Assembly: GCA_937895845.1 (NCBI GenBank)
Contig: CALBLK010000012.1
Location: 1 to 55,753 of the forward strand
Length of the DNA: 55,753 bases
Reading direction: 5' to 3'
From: an uncultured Prevotella sp.
GTDB lineage: Bacteria; Bacteroidota; Bacteroidia; Bacteroidales; Bacteroidaceae
Numbering within the stretch: the first letter of the stretch is position 1; the number at the start of each line of letters is the position of its first letter. This document shows, in pieces, positions 18,245 through 27,575 of this stretch. A program made the position numbers and the translations under genes. Below the pieces are notes generated by a model. The model was not told the DNA's origin. It saw nothing but the letters and a program-made list of their open reading frames with translations, and searched no databases.

Positions 18245-19324
18245 TCAAGCGTCATGATGCTCGGGGTGGGCCAGGCCGATGAACACAGCCGACAGCATGG
18301 TGAACACATAGGCCTGGATAAAGGCCACCAGGAACTCGAGGCAATTCATAAAGAGCATCATCACAAAGCTCAGAAGCGTAAGCCCGGTGCCAAGAACAGC
18401 ATTGAGAGACCATCCGATAAAGATAATCGCAGTGAAAGAGAGTATGATGGCATGGCCTGCCATCATGTTGGCAAACAAACGAATCATCAGGGCAAAAGGC
18501 TTGGTCAGAATGCCAAACATCTCAATAACAGGCAGGATTGCCACGGGATAGGCTTTAAGAAAAGCCGGGACATCGGGCCAGAATATCTCTTTCCAATACT
18601 CTTTGTTGCCAAACAGGTTGATGGCCAACATGGTGCAGAAAGCCAGGAAAAAGGTGACATTGATATTTCCCGTCACATTGGCGCCTCCCGGAAAGACGGG
18701 GAGGAGACCCAGAAGGTTGGTGATAAGAATAAAGAAGAATGCGGTAAGCAGATAAGGGGCGTAGGGCCGATAGAGCCTCTCGCCGATGCAGTCCTTGATA
18801 AGGCCATCGTTGATGGTCATCACCAGCATTTCTACCATGCCTACGAACCCTTTCGGAACATCATTGCGCGGGTCGTGGCGCCTGTACCAGCGTGCGCACG
18901 ACAGAAAGATGCCAAGCATCACCAGCACAACAATCCAAATCTGGCACACACTCTTGGTTATGCTGAGGTCCCAGGGACGTGCCACTGTGCCATCAGCAAG
19001 CCTTTCGTAAATTTTTCCGTTCTTATCCTTGTTAAAGAAAAAGCCGTCATAGTCACGCCCTTCCTCCGCAGCTTCCTCTATCCTTGTACTCATAAAGCAA
19101 CGCCACTGGCCCGTGACCTCACTGCGCACTATGACAGGCAGTGGAATGCTGACATGCCTCCCTCCGATGCTAAAGAGGTGCCACTCATAGGCATCGGCCA
19201 TGTGCCCCAAGACGATTTCCTTCACATCGACAGGCTCGCCGCCGCGCGCAGAGACCGGGGCTTGCAAACCCAGTACAAAGACAAGGCTCAATAGCAGGTA
19301 TCTCATGTGTTTCAGTTTATACAT
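18245..19324 (-). CDS. atpB: ATP synthase Fo a subunit
   Basis: Subunit a holds the two half-channels next to the c ring. The 359-residue protein has a signal-like N-terminal helix (MRYLLLSLVFVLGLQAPVSA), then an extra periplasmic domain of about 100 residues, then five to six membrane helices. The essential Arg lies in FALMIRLFANMMAGHAI. The long N-terminal extension makes it larger than E. coli a (271), as seen in Bacteroidota. The start at 19324 overlaps the preceding stop (TAATG); an internal ATG at 19306 would begin directly with the signal-like helix. Confidence 0.95.
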   Translation of the reverse strand: MYKLKHMRYLLLSLVFVLGLQAPVSARGGEPVDVKEIVLGHMADAYEWHLFSIGGRHVSIPLPVIVRSEVTGQWRCFMSTRIEEAAEEGRDYDGFFFNKDKNGKIYERLADGTVARPWDLSITKSVCQIWIVVLVMLGIFLSCARWYRRHDPRNDVPKGFVGMVEMLVMTINDGLIKDCIGERLYRPYAPYLLTAFFFILITNLLGLLPVFPGGANVTGNINVTFFLAFCTMLAINLFGNKEYWKEIFWPDVPAFLKAYPVAILPVIEMFGILTKPFALMIRLFANMMAGHAIILSFTAIIFIGWSLNAVLGTGLTLLSFVMMLFMNCLEFLVAFIQAYVFTMLSAVFIGLAHPEHHDA

Positions 19325-19725
19325 TACTTTCGATTTCCCTTCTCAACCTTCATAAAATAGGCTGTGTCATAGATAAGCACAATGAAATAATAAATCAAGA
19401 ATATCGCGACAAAGAAGAGTATGGACTGATTGCTGTCCGCTGCGAAGCAAAAGGCGAGCACGGTCACGATTCCTGCAAACATGCGGATGGCAGATGCAGA
19501 CAGATAGAGCGTCGGCAGACTGCCAGGAGATGCCAAAGACACCCTTTTCCAAACGTAGCCATAGCTCAGGCAGGCTGTCAGCTGGAACACCGATGACACA
19601 CATACCGGAACTGTCATCCTGCGAACATCCCCCCACACGCTGATGCACAGCAAAGACAGCAAGGTTATTCCCGCTATCAGACATATACTCTGCCGCAAAT
19701 ATGTGCTTGTCACCTCAGTCCGCAT
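19324..19725 (-). CDS. Small membrane protein in atp operon, AtpI position
   Basis: The 133-residue product has four predicted membrane segments (starting SICLIAGITLLSLLCISVWG and ending FFVAIFLIYYFIVLIYDTAY) and a basic tail (FMKVEKGNRK). It sits between atpC and atpB, overlapping both. The place, size and topology are those of the AtpI/assembly-factor gene of other atp operons, but sequence identity to AtpI is not obvious to me. The proposed role in c-ring assembly or magnesium supply is inference from position. Confidence 0.75.
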   Translation of the reverse strand: MRTEVTSTYLRQSICLIAGITLLSLLCISVWGDVRRMTVPVCVSSVFQLTACLSYGYVWKRVSLASPGSLPTLYLSASAIRMFAGIVTVLAFCFAADSNQSILFFVAIFLIYYFIVLIYDTAYFMKVEKGNRK

Positions 19726-19993
19726 GATCAGCCAGCTCCACGCAAAAGTTCACATTGTTCTTTTGAACCTCGACAAAGCCCCCCGAGACAGTCACCGTGT
19801 GACTGCCGGTGGAGGTAACATACACCACATCCCCCGTTGTAAGCAAGGAGATAATGGGAGCGTGACCAGTCAGAATCTCAAACTGGCCAAGCTCTCCCGG
19901 AGCCTTGACACGCTCTACCTCACCTTCGAACTCTATTCTCTGCGGTGACACGATCTTCAATTTAAGCATATTCTTGAAATCATCATTGAGCAT
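19715..19993 (-). CDS. atpC: ATP synthase F1 epsilon subunit, short form
   Basis: The 92 residues correspond only to the N-terminal beta-sandwich of epsilon: LKIVSPQRIEFEGEVERVKA, then GELGQFEILTGHAPIISLLT. The C-terminal two-helix inhibitory domain of E. coli epsilon (about 138 residues in all) is absent. By family knowledge this removes the usual epsilon-mediated brake on ATP hydrolysis. Overlaps the next gene by 11 bases. Confidence 0.93.
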   Translation of the reverse strand: MLNDDFKNMLKLKIVSPQRIEFEGEVERVKAPGELGQFEILTGHAPIISLLTTGDVVYVTSTGSHTVTVSGGFVEVQKNNVNFCVELADHAD

Positions 19994-20012
19994 AAAGTTA
20001 GCACTCTCGCCC

Positions 20013-21539
20013 CTACGCCTTTGCGGCCTCCATCAGCACCTTGGCCTTGGCCTTGGCATCCGCAATGGTACCTACGTTGAGGAATGCCTGTTCCGGGAGG
20101 TCGTCCACCTCACCGTCAAGAATGGCATTGAAGCCCTTGATTGTGTCTTCGATGGAAACCATCACACCAGGCAGACCCGTAAACTGTTCCGCAACTGAGA
20201 ACGGCTGGGAAAGGAACCGCTGGACACGGCGCGCCCTGTTCACCGTAAGTTTGTCCTCGTCAGAAAGCTCATCCATACCGAGAATGGCAATAATGTCTTG
20301 CAGTTCCTTGTAGCGTTGCAGTATCTCCTTTACACGCTGTGCGCACTCATAGTGCTCCTTGCCCACAATCAAGGGGTCAAGAATACGCGAAGTGCTTCCC
20401 AGCGGGTCTACTGCGGGATAGATGCCCAGCTCGGCTATCTTACGGCTTAGCTCAGTAGTGGCGTCAAGATGAGTGAACGTTGTTGCCGGAGCAGGGTCAG
20501 TCAGGTCATCTGCCGGCACGTAGACTGCCTGCACAGAAGTGATGCTGCCCCCTTTAGTCGAGGTGATACGCTCCTGCATCATGCCCATCTCGCTGGCCAG
20601 TGTCGGCTGGTAGCCCACAGCCGAAGGCATACGACCCAACAGGGCCGACACCTCCGAGCCGGCCTGCGTGAAACGGAAGATGTTGTCAATGAAGAAAAGT
20701 ATATCGGAAGCTGTACCGTCCTTTCCTCCCCTGTCGCGAAACTCCTCTGCCACTGTCAGCCCCGAGAGAGCCACAGAGGCACGCGCGCCAGGGGGTTCGT
20801 TCATCTGGCCGTAGACCAAAGTGGCCTGGCTCTTTCTCAGCTCTTCCGGGTCAACAAGCGAAAGGTCCCACTTGCCCTCATCCATGGCCTTGCGGAACTT
20901 GTCACCATACCGCACGACGCCACTCTCTATCATCTCGCGAATGAGGTCATTTCCCTCACGCGTGCGCTCACCCACCCCGGCAAACACGGAATAGCCATTG
21001 TGGCCCTTGGCAATGTTGTTGATAAGTTCCATGATAAGCACAGTCTTTCCGACGCCGGCACCGCCAAAGAGGCCGATCTTTCCGCCTTTCATATAGGGTT
21101 CAAGCAGGTCGATTACCTTGATGCCTGTTGCAAGCATCTCCTTACGCGTTGACAGTTCGTCAAAGGCAGGAGCCTCACGGTGGATAGGGTAAGACCCTTT
21201 CATGTCAAACGGTTTCATGCCATCAATAGGCTGCCCTATAACGTTAAGCATACGCCCCTTGATCTGGTCTCCAGAGGGCATTTGGATTGGCGCGCCCAAC
21301 GGCACGGCCTCTAAGCCGCGCTGCAAGCCATCGGTGTTATCCATGGCCACGCAGCGTACAGTGTCCTCACCGATGTGCTGCTGCACCTCAGCTATCAGAG
21401 TCCGCCCGTCAGGGCGGACTATCTTCAAGGCCTCATAAATCTTTGGCAGCACTTTCTCTGCATCCATTCCTTCGGTGTCAAAATAGACATCAATCACCGG
21501 ACCGATAATCTGGGAAATGCGCCCAACTATTTGTGACAT
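20013..21539 (-). CDS. atpD: ATP synthase F1 beta subunit
   Basis: This is the catalytic subunit, with 508 residues. It has the Walker A loop GGAGVGKTVLIMELINNIAK, the catalytic Glu in GVGERTREGNDL, the QAGSEVSALLGRMPSAVGYQ region and the DTIKGFNAILDGEVDDLPEQ C-terminal block with the DELSDEED-like loop (GMDELSDEDKLTV). It is the first gene of the operon; atpA and atpG come last, an order unlike the proteobacterial one. Confidence 0.98.
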   Translation of the reverse strand: MSQIVGRISQIIGPVIDVYFDTEGMDAEKVLPKIYEALKIVRPDGRTLIAEVQQHIGEDTVRCVAMDNTDGLQRGLEAVPLGAPIQMPSGDQIKGRMLNVIGQPIDGMKPFDMKGSYPIHREAPAFDELSTRKEMLATGIKVIDLLEPYMKGGKIGLFGGAGVGKTVLIMELINNIAKGHNGYSVFAGVGERTREGNDLIREMIESGVVRYGDKFRKAMDEGKWDLSLVDPEELRKSQATLVYGQMNEPPGARASVALSGLTVAEEFRDRGGKDGTASDILFFIDNIFRFTQAGSEVSALLGRMPSAVGYQPTLASEMGMMQERITSTKGGSITSVQAVYVPADDLTDPAPATTFTHLDATTELSRKIAELGIYPAVDPLGSTSRILDPLIVGKEHYECAQRVKEILQRYKELQDIIAILGMDELSDEDKLTVNRARRVQRFLSQPFSVAEQFTGLPGVMVSIEDTIKGFNAILDGEVDDLPEQAFLNVGTIADAKAKAKVLMEAAKA

Positions 21540-21569
21540 AAGCTTATTTATTATTTGTTTTCAGTACTG

Positions 21570-21577
21570 CAAAGATA
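21570..21577 (-). promoter_or_regulatory. Possible -7 element of the atp operon
   Basis: TATCTTTG on the minus strand, 31 bases before the atpD ATG, matches TAnnTTTG. No TTTG is found at the expected 19-21 bases upstream, so only half the promoter is supported. Confidence 0.4.
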
Positions 21578-21692
21578 CATAATTATCCCCACTAAACCAT
21601 TTCAGAAACAACGTTTTCCGCCCTGCAATATTGTTTTTTTAACAGTGCGTCACGTTTATGGCAACTCCTGCAAGTCGCCGTCCGCGTCCCAA

Positions 21693-22670
21693 TCAGATAC
21701 TGAGTTCGTCAAGCACCTTGATTAGTTCCATGTTCATAGGCTTGTCACTGCGGATGGCATCGCTGAAGGGCACATAGACCACCTCGTTGTTGCGAACGCC
21801 CACCATCACATTGCGCTGGCCTTGCATAATGGCCTCCACCGCCCCCATGCCGGTGCGGCTGGCCAAGATGCGGTCATGGGCAGAGGGACGCCCTCCCCGC
21901 TGCAAATGCCCGAGGATAGAGACACGCACATCAAAGTTAGGAAATTCCTTGCGGACACGGTCGGCGTAATAAAGGGCTCCGCACTTGGGACTTTCTGAGA
22001 CAATCACGATGCAGCTTCTCTTTGACTTGCGGATTCCACGCTCCATGAAGCGAGCAAGCTGGTCAACATCGGTAGAGTCCTCTGGGATGATGGCGGCCTC
22101 GGCGCCACTGGCAATAGCGCTGTTTTGGGCCAGGAAACCGGCGTCGCGCCCCATCACTTCTACAAAGAATATACGCTCATGGCTCTGCGCCGTGTCCCGG
22201 ATTCGGTCAACGCATTCCACAATAGTGTTCATGGTCGTGTCGTACCCAATTGTAGAGTCCGTCCCCCAAAGGTCATTGTCTATCGTGCCCGGCAGACCGA
22301 TGCAGCAGACATCGAACTCCTCGGCGAAGTCACGCGCACCGGTCAGCGATCCGTTTCCTCCAATAACGACAAGCGCGTCAATCTCCTCACGCACAAGTGT
22401 CTCATAGGCTTTCTGCCTGCCCTCCTTGGTCATAAATCCCTTGCTGCGTGCGGTTCTGATAATTGTTCCACCCTGCATAATAATGCCGCTGACATTCTCC
22501 GTCGTGAAAGGCTTCACCTCACCGTTAATCAGTCCGTCATAGCCACGGTATATCGCCTTGATGTTAAATCCGTTGCAAATGCCAGCACGTGTCACGGCTC
22601 TGATGGCTGCGTTCATGCCGGGAGCGTCACCTCCCGATGTGAGCACCCCTATGGTCTTAATCTTTCCCAT
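21693..22670 (-). CDS. pfkA: ATP-dependent 6-phosphofructokinase
   Basis: PfkA phosphorylates fructose 6-phosphate in glycolysis. The 325 residues show GVLTSGGDAPGMNAAIRAVT (ATP-binding glycines), the catalytic block GLPGTIDNDLWGTDSTIGYD with the TIDND Asp, and the substrate block VEVMGRDAGFLA. The Gly after GGD at the nucleotide site fits ATP rather than pyrophosphate as donor. The gene follows nhaD by 25 bases on the same strand. Confidence 0.97.
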   Translation of the reverse strand: MGKIKTIGVLTSGGDAPGMNAAIRAVTRAGICNGFNIKAIYRGYDGLINGEVKPFTTENVSGIIMQGGTIIRTARSKGFMTKEGRQKAYETLVREEIDALVVIGGNGSLTGARDFAEEFDVCCIGLPGTIDNDLWGTDSTIGYDTTMNTIVECVDRIRDTAQSHERIFFVEVMGRDAGFLAQNSAIASGAEAAIIPEDSTDVDQLARFMERGIRKSKRSCIVIVSESPKCGALYYADRVRKEFPNFDVRVSILGHLQRGGRPSAHDRILASRTGMGAVEAIMQGQRNVMVGVRNNEVVYVPFSDAIRSDKPMNMELIKVLDELSI

Positions 22671-22695
22671 TTCTCTAACTCCTTTTTATTTTACA

Positions 22696-24102
22696 TTAGA
22701 AATCTAACAAGTACTCCAAATAAAGGACACCAAACCCCAGCAGCCACCCTGCCAGAATCTTCAGTGTGCAGTTTTTCAGATACCACCCTATGTGCATCCT
22801 TTCCATCTTTATCAACGCCAGGCCGCTCATGTTGGCATAGCCAAGAAGGCAGCCGCCAATGGCGGTCGAATAGGCCACTATGAGCCAGAAATTGCCGTTC
22901 TGCACAAAATTGGCCATATAGTCTGCATCCACCCACCTGTCAATATTCCCTTCCACAACTGAGTACATCGACAGGTTGGTCATGCCAATGGTAAATGTGT
23001 CTACCAAGCCGCTGAGCAAGCCCGACACCAAGCCGACCAGCCAAACGTTGTGTATCTGATAGTCTATCCACTCGGACACCTCTGAGAAGACACCCGTCTC
23101 CGTCACAACGCCAAGCCCCAGGAGGATGGCCAGAACAAAAAGCATCTGCTGAATGGAACCGTACTGCAACGCGCGCGGTATACGCCTTTGGATCATCTGG
23201 TCTGCGCTCATCAACTTGCGGTTGAATAGCTCATGGACTATCCACAGCACGGAGAGGACACAAAGGGCGCCAAGGAAAGGGCTGAGTTTGGTCAGGTTAT
23301 GGAATGTTGGTATAAACCACAGCCCGCCTATGCCCACAAGCAGCATGACAATGCGCTGCCAGCGGTTCAGGTTGGTGTCGTCACCGCGATAAGGCGCCGG
23401 AGGCCACTCCACGTCCAAGCGCTCGGGCAGGGCCCTGCCAATCAGATAGGTCGTGGCGCCCCAGGCTGTGATCGCAGGAAGCGCCAGGTGCGCGGAGAAG
23501 CAGGTGGCTGTCACAGCCCCCGCATCCCACATATAGACCCCCACAGGATCGCCTATAACCGTAAAGCACCCGCCGGCATTGGCGGCAATCACTATTGCCG
23601 TGCCAATGAGCATCCGCTGACGGCGGCTCTGCACGATGTTGTGCATGATGACAAGCATCATTGTTGTGGTGGTCAGGTTGTCAAGATTGGCGGATATCAC
23701 GAAGGTTGCCAGCGTTATCGTCCAAAGCAGGCGCTTGCTGTTGCGTGTGCGAATCCACTCGCTGACAAAGTCGAAACAGCCGTTGTTATTAAGAATCTCA
23801 ATGATAGTCATCGTTGACAGCAGGAAAAGCAGAATAGCAGCGGCCTTTCCCACATACTTGATGAAAATGTGTTCATAGATGAACTCCTTGACTGAGGCGT
23901 GCGCAGTTCCTACGGTAAGCAAGAATTCCTGATAGTCCTGCAAATGCTGGCTCATCACAAAATCCGTACCATAGCAAATATAGAGCACCCATCCGAACGT
24001 GCACACAAACATAGCGACAGCAGCCTTGTTGATATTGGTGAGATGGGCTGTGGCAATCAAAGCATAGCCTAACAGGAGCAGCGTTACAATCAAGAGGGTC
24101 AT
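22696..24102 (-). CDS. nhaD: NhaD-type Na+/H+ antiporter
   Basis: The 468-residue inner-membrane protein has 10-12 hydrophobic segments. Diagnostic stretches are FLLSTMTIIEILNNNGCFDF and ATFVISANLDNLTTTTMMLV followed by ANAGGCFTVIGDPVGVYMWD, the NhaD signature region with polar residues inside helices. The family exchanges sodium for protons and is common in marine and gut Bacteroidota. The gene has its own -7 element and is followed closely by pfkA; no functional link is known. Confidence 0.92.
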   Translation of the reverse strand: MTLLIVTLLLLGYALIATAHLTNINKAAVAMFVCTFGWVLYICYGTDFVMSQHLQDYQEFLLTVGTAHASVKEFIYEHIFIKYVGKAAAILLFLLSTMTIIEILNNNGCFDFVSEWIRTRNSKRLLWTITLATFVISANLDNLTTTTMMLVIMHNIVQSRRQRMLIGTAIVIAANAGGCFTVIGDPVGVYMWDAGAVTATCFSAHLALPAITAWGATTYLIGRALPERLDVEWPPAPYRGDDTNLNRWQRIVMLLVGIGGLWFIPTFHNLTKLSPFLGALCVLSVLWIVHELFNRKLMSADQMIQRRIPRALQYGSIQQMLFVLAILLGLGVVTETGVFSEVSEWIDYQIHNVWLVGLVSGLLSGLVDTFTIGMTNLSMYSVVEGNIDRWVDADYMANFVQNGNFWLIVAYSTAIGGCLLGYANMSGLALIKMERMHIGWYLKNCTLKILAGWLLGFGVLYLEYLLDF

Positions 24103-24133
24103 CTCTGTCCGGGTGAATATGGTTTACACTTTG

Positions 24134-24141
24134 CAAAGATA
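24134..24141 (-). promoter_or_regulatory. Possible -7 element of nhaD-pfkA
   Basis: TATCTTTG on the minus strand, 32 bases before the nhaD ATG, matches TAnnTTTG; no TTTG at the expected distance upstream. Confidence 0.4.
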
Positions 24142-24206
24142 ATCATCTTTATTCAAAAAAGCCTCTGTCAACAGTGAAAATATGATAATCGTATCAGTTT
24201 TTCAAT

Positions 24207-24923
24207 TTATCTTTTCAGCTTGTCATACCACTCGCGCAACGCTCCCCGCGCTACGCCCATCCGCTCGAGTGCTTCAAGCTGCTTCCGGGCGTCACGGTAA
24301 CGGTGAAGGGACAAGAGGACATCTACACGTGACACTGCATAGTCTACATTCCCGGGCGAAAGGCGCAGGGCTTGGTTCCAGTCGAAAAGGGCCGCATCAT
24401 ACTGATGGAGCTGCCGCTCAAGGGAGGCTCTGGCAACATAGGCTGTCGCACTGTCCGGATGGGTCTCAACCAGACAGTTGAGGTGGTCCATCGCCTCGAC
24501 ATCCCTTTCCATCAGCTGGCAGACCTGCGCCAGGCACAGGCGCGCTTCGAAATGAAGAGGAACGCGGTTGAGAATCTGCGCATAGTCACGGTAGGCGTCG
24601 CTGTAATGCCGCTGCGCCTTGCTGGCATAAGCGCGCAGGAACAGCGCGGAGAGATTGCCGGGGTCGCGCTCCAAGACTGTGGCACACTCGTCAACTGCAT
24701 AGTTCCATTGCTTGAGTTCTATGTTGACAGCAGCCTTTCGCAGGTGAAGGTCGGCCGAGTACGCAGGCCGGGCGGCTATCTCTGCGCGCAACCGGTCTAA
24801 CGAGTCACGCCACTGCTGCCGGGTCTGTGCCGTGACAGGAGACTGGCCGAGAAACGCGAGCACGAGGACAAGCGCGCCTCTGTCCAGCCGAAGACGGAGG
24901 CTGTGTGTGTGAGAAAAAGGCAT
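24207..24923 (-). CDS. Exported TPR-repeat protein
   Basis: The 238-residue protein has an N-terminal signal (GALVLVLAFLGQSPVTAQ) and then about five tetratricopeptide-like repeats, for example LKQWNYAVDECATVLERDPG, QRHYSDAYRDYAQILNRVPL and HQYDAALFDWNQALRLSPGN. Such repeats mediate protein-protein contacts, probably in the periplasm. It begins one base after the leuB stop, so it is the last gene of the leucine operon by position. Nothing suggests a catalytic role in that pathway. Confidence 0.85.
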   Translation of the reverse strand: MPFSHTHSLRLRLDRGALVLVLAFLGQSPVTAQTRQQWRDSLDRLRAEIAARPAYSADLHLRKAAVNIELKQWNYAVDECATVLERDPGNLSALFLRAYASKAQRHYSDAYRDYAQILNRVPLHFEARLCLAQVCQLMERDVEAMDHLNCLVETHPDSATAYVARASLERQLHQYDAALFDWNQALRLSPGNVDYAVSRVDVLLSLHRYRDARKQLEALERMGVARGALREWYDKLKR

Positions 24924-24924
24924 T

Positions 24925-25986
24925 TCAGTTCTTCTGAATATAGTCCACTATCCAGGAGCCAACCTCCTTAGTGCCGTATTTCTCACCGCCATCGACCTGG
25001 ATTTCCGGCGTGCGCACATTGGCGTCGAGCGACGCGTCAACAGCCCTGCGTACAAGTGCGCCTTCGGCCTTGAGGTCAAAATGCTCAAGCAGCATGGCCA
25101 CAGACAGAATCTGCGCCAGCGGGTTGGCGATGTTCTTGCCCTTGGCCTGGGGCCACGAGCCATGGACAGGCTCAAACACGGGCGTGCTCTCACCGGTCGA
25201 GGCGGAAGGCAGCAAGCCCATGGATCCCGATATGCAGCTGCCCTCATCGGTCAGAATGTCACCAAAGGTGTTCTCGGTGACCATCACATCAAAGAACTTA
25301 GGCTCGGCTATCATGCGCATGGAAGCGTTGTCAACAAACATGTAGTCAACATTGACATCGGGATAGAGCGGTGCCATTTCCTTGGCAATCAGGCGCCACA
25401 GACGGCTGGAGGCCAGCACGTTGGCCTTGTCAACAACGGTGAGGTGGCGGTGACGCTTGCGAGCGTGTTCGAAAGCGACGCGCAGAATGCGCTCCACCTC
25501 CGGGCGGGTGTAATAGTTGGTGTCATAGGCTTTGTCGTTGTCTTGGTATTTCTTGCCAAAGTACATACCGCCGGTCAGTTCGCGGATGCAAACGAAATTG
25601 GCACCGTCAACAAGTTCTGGCTTCAGTGGCGACTTGTGAACCAGGCACTTGAAAGTTTGCACCGGACGGATGTTGGCAAATAGCCCAAGCCGCTTGCGCA
25701 TGGCGAGCAGCCCCTGCTCAGGGCGCACCTTCGCCGTTGGGTCGTTGTCAAACTTAGGGTCGCCGACAGCGGCAAACAGCACAGCATCGGCATCCCTGCA
25801 AGTCTGATAGGTTTCCTCGGGAAAGGGGTCACCCACCCTGTCAATGGCGCAGGCACCGCACAGTGCCTCCCTGTATTCCACTTCATGGCCGAACCTGGCG
25901 GCAATGGCATTCATCACAGCAACACCCTGTTGCATAATCTCCGGGCCGATACCATCGCCCGGCAGCACAGCAATCTTCAATTTCAT
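24925..25986 (-). CDS. leuB: 3-isopropylmalate dehydrogenase
   Basis: LeuB oxidises and decarboxylates 3-isopropylmalate to 2-oxoisocaproate with NAD. The 353 residues have the family opening KIAVLPGDGIGPEIMQQGVA, the Arg-rich substrate block ending in RELTGGMYFG, the metal/substrate region VDKANVLASSRLWR with MFVDNASMRMI, and the NAD site EPVHGSWPQAKGKNIANPLA. By family knowledge the enzyme can also act on 3-methylmalate in the citramalate route to isoleucine, which matters because a citramalate-synthase-like gene precedes it. Confidence 0.97.
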   Translation of the reverse strand: MKLKIAVLPGDGIGPEIMQQGVAVMNAIAARFGHEVEYREALCGACAIDRVGDPFPEETYQTCRDADAVLFAAVGDPKFDNDPTAKVRPEQGLLAMRKRLGLFANIRPVQTFKCLVHKSPLKPELVDGANFVCIRELTGGMYFGKKYQDNDKAYDTNYYTRPEVERILRVAFEHARKRHRHLTVVDKANVLASSRLWRLIAKEMAPLYPDVNVDYMFVDNASMRMIAEPKFFDVMVTENTFGDILTDEGSCISGSMGLLPSASTGESTPVFEPVHGSWPQAKGKNIANPLAQILSVAMLLEHFDLKAEGALVRRAVDASLDANVRTPEIQVDGGEKYGTKEVGSWIVDYIQKN

Positions 25987-26024
25987 AACAATGGTTTTTT
26001 TATACCGTCCCCCTGCGGGGGTGT

Positions 26025-27575
26025 CTAAGTCTCTTCCTCTTCAATGATATTCAGCATTTTGAACGTGGCTTTGATGGCCGCCTCTGTCTGGTCGGCATCA
26101 AGACCGCGCGTGCGCAGCAGCCTTTCGCCATTGCGCCAGGTTATCACGGTCTGCACCAGGGCGTCGGTGCGCCCTCCGGGCGGAATGGTCACCGCATAGT
26201 TGGCCAGTACCGGGAAGGTGCGGTTCATCTTCTCCTTGTAGATTTTCCGCAGTGCCTTGACAAAGGCGTCGTACTGTCCGTCACCCGTAGAGTCGGCTTC
26301 ATACTGCCGCCCGTTGATGTCTACCTTGACGCTGGCGATGGGTTTAAGTCCGTAGGCCGAAGACACCATGTAGCTGACCAGCTTCACCCGCTCTGCCGGA
26401 ACACTGTGCTTGAGCACATCACTGACAATAAAGGGAAGGTCTTCCTGGGTGACAATCTCCTTGCGGTCACCCAGCTCGGTGATGCGGCCGGTCACCTTCC
26501 GTGTCTGCTCCGGGGTCAGCTCCAGCCCAAGCTCCTCCAGGTTTCTGGCGATGTTGGCCCGCCCGCTGTTCTTGCCCAGCGCATATTCGCGCTTGCGCCC
26601 GAAGCGTTCGGGGGCAAGCGCGTTGCAGTAGAGGTTGTCTTTGGCATCTCCGTCGGCATGCACTCCGGCCACCTGAGTAAACACGTTCTCGCCCACAATG
26701 GGCTGGTTGGGCGCGATGGCGATACCCGAATAGCCCTCGACCAGGCGGCTGATGTCGTTGAGCCGGTCCTCGAGAATATTTGTCTTGGCTTGAAACTGGT
26801 CCTTGAGAATCACCTGCACACTGGACAGGGGGGCGTTGCCACAGCGCTCCCCCAGCCCGTTGACCGTGACATGGAGACCGCGGGCGCCGCTGAGCACAGC
26901 GGCCAGCGAGTTGCTCACGGCCAGGTCGTAGTCGTTGTGGGCATGGAAATCGAAGTGCAGGCCGGCGTAGCGTTTCATCATCTTGCGAAAGAACTCTATG
27001 GCCTGCAGAGGGTTGAGGATGCCCAGCGTGTCTGGGAGCATGAAGCGGCGGATGCCTGTATGCTGCAAGGTGTCTATCATCTGGTAAACATAGTCGGGCG
27101 AATCCTTCATGCCCCCGCTCCAGTCCTCCAGATAGAGGTTGACTGCCAGCCCTTTCTTTATGGCGTAGTCAACGGTGCGCCGAATGTCGTCAAGGTGCTC
27201 CGCGGGTGTCTTGTGCAGCTGTTGCGTGCAGTGCTTGTACGACCCCTTGGCGAGCAGGTTGACCACCTTTCCGCCACAGTCGCCAATCCAGTCAACCGAG
27301 AGGTTGCCGTCGACAAATCCGAGCACCTCCACCCTTTCAAGCATACCGATCTGCCGGGCATAGCGGCAAATCATCCTCACCGCATCCTTCTCCCCCCCTG
27401 ACACGCGGGCCGAGGCTACCTCGATACGGTCAACATTGACCTCCTTGAGCAGCATCCGGGCAATCACCAGTTTCTCATGAGGCAGAAATGACACGCCGCT
27501 GGTCTGCTCGCCGTCACGCAGCGTGCAGTCCATAATTTCGATGAAAGGCGGAATGCGCCGGTAGGGGCTGTTCAT
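26025..27575 (-). CDS. cimA: Isopropylmalate/citramalate synthase family enzyme (LeuA2/CimA-like)
   Basis: The 516 residues (from MNSPYRRIPPFIEIMDCTLR) carry the DRE-TIM signature CTLRDGEQTSGVSF, the metal-ligand block DFHAHNDYDLAVSNSLAAV and VTVNGLGERCGNAPL, plus a C-terminal allosteric domain of the LeuA type (VKVDINGRQYEADSTGDGQY). It is clearly distinct from the adjacent leuA. The family includes citramalate synthases, which join pyruvate and acetyl-CoA at the start of a threonine-independent isoleucine route; LeuCD and LeuB then finish it. That role is inferred from the operon and family; homocitrate or a second isopropylmalate activity cannot be excluded. The start overlaps the leuD stop (ATGA); an in-frame ATG at 27593 lies inside leuD. 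Confidence 0.8.
   Translation of the reverse strand: MNSPYRRIPPFIEIMDCTLRDGEQTSGVSFLPHEKLVIARMLLKEVNVDRIEVASARVSGGEKDAVRMICRYARQIGMLERVEVLGFVDGNLSVDWIGDCGGKVVNLLAKGSYKHCTQQLHKTPAEHLDDIRRTVDYAIKKGLAVNLYLEDWSGGMKDSPDYVYQMIDTLQHTGIRRFMLPDTLGILNPLQAIEFFRKMMKRYAGLHFDFHAHNDYDLAVSNSLAAVLSGARGLHVTVNGLGERCGNAPLSSVQVILKDQFQAKTNILEDRLNDISRLVEGYSGIAIAPNQPIVGENVFTQVAGVHADGDAKDNLYCNALAPERFGRKREYALGKNSGRANIARNLEELGLELTPEQTRKVTGRITELGDRKEIVTQEDLPFIVSDVLKHSVPAERVKLVSYMVSSAYGLKPIASVKVDINGRQYEADSTGDGQYDAFVKALRKIYKEKMNRTFPVLANYAVTIPPGGRTDALVQTVITWRNGERLLRTRGLDADQTEAAIKATFKMLNIIEEEET

Noticed and set aside
18176..19294. 372-codon plus-strand open frame antisense to atpB
   Set aside because: The minus strand encodes a complete subunit a with the essential Arg; the antisense product is His-rich shadow sequence.
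26406..27401. 331-codon open frame antisense to the citramalate-synthase-like gene
   Set aside because: High GC content opens antisense frames; the sense strand has the DRE-TIM signature.
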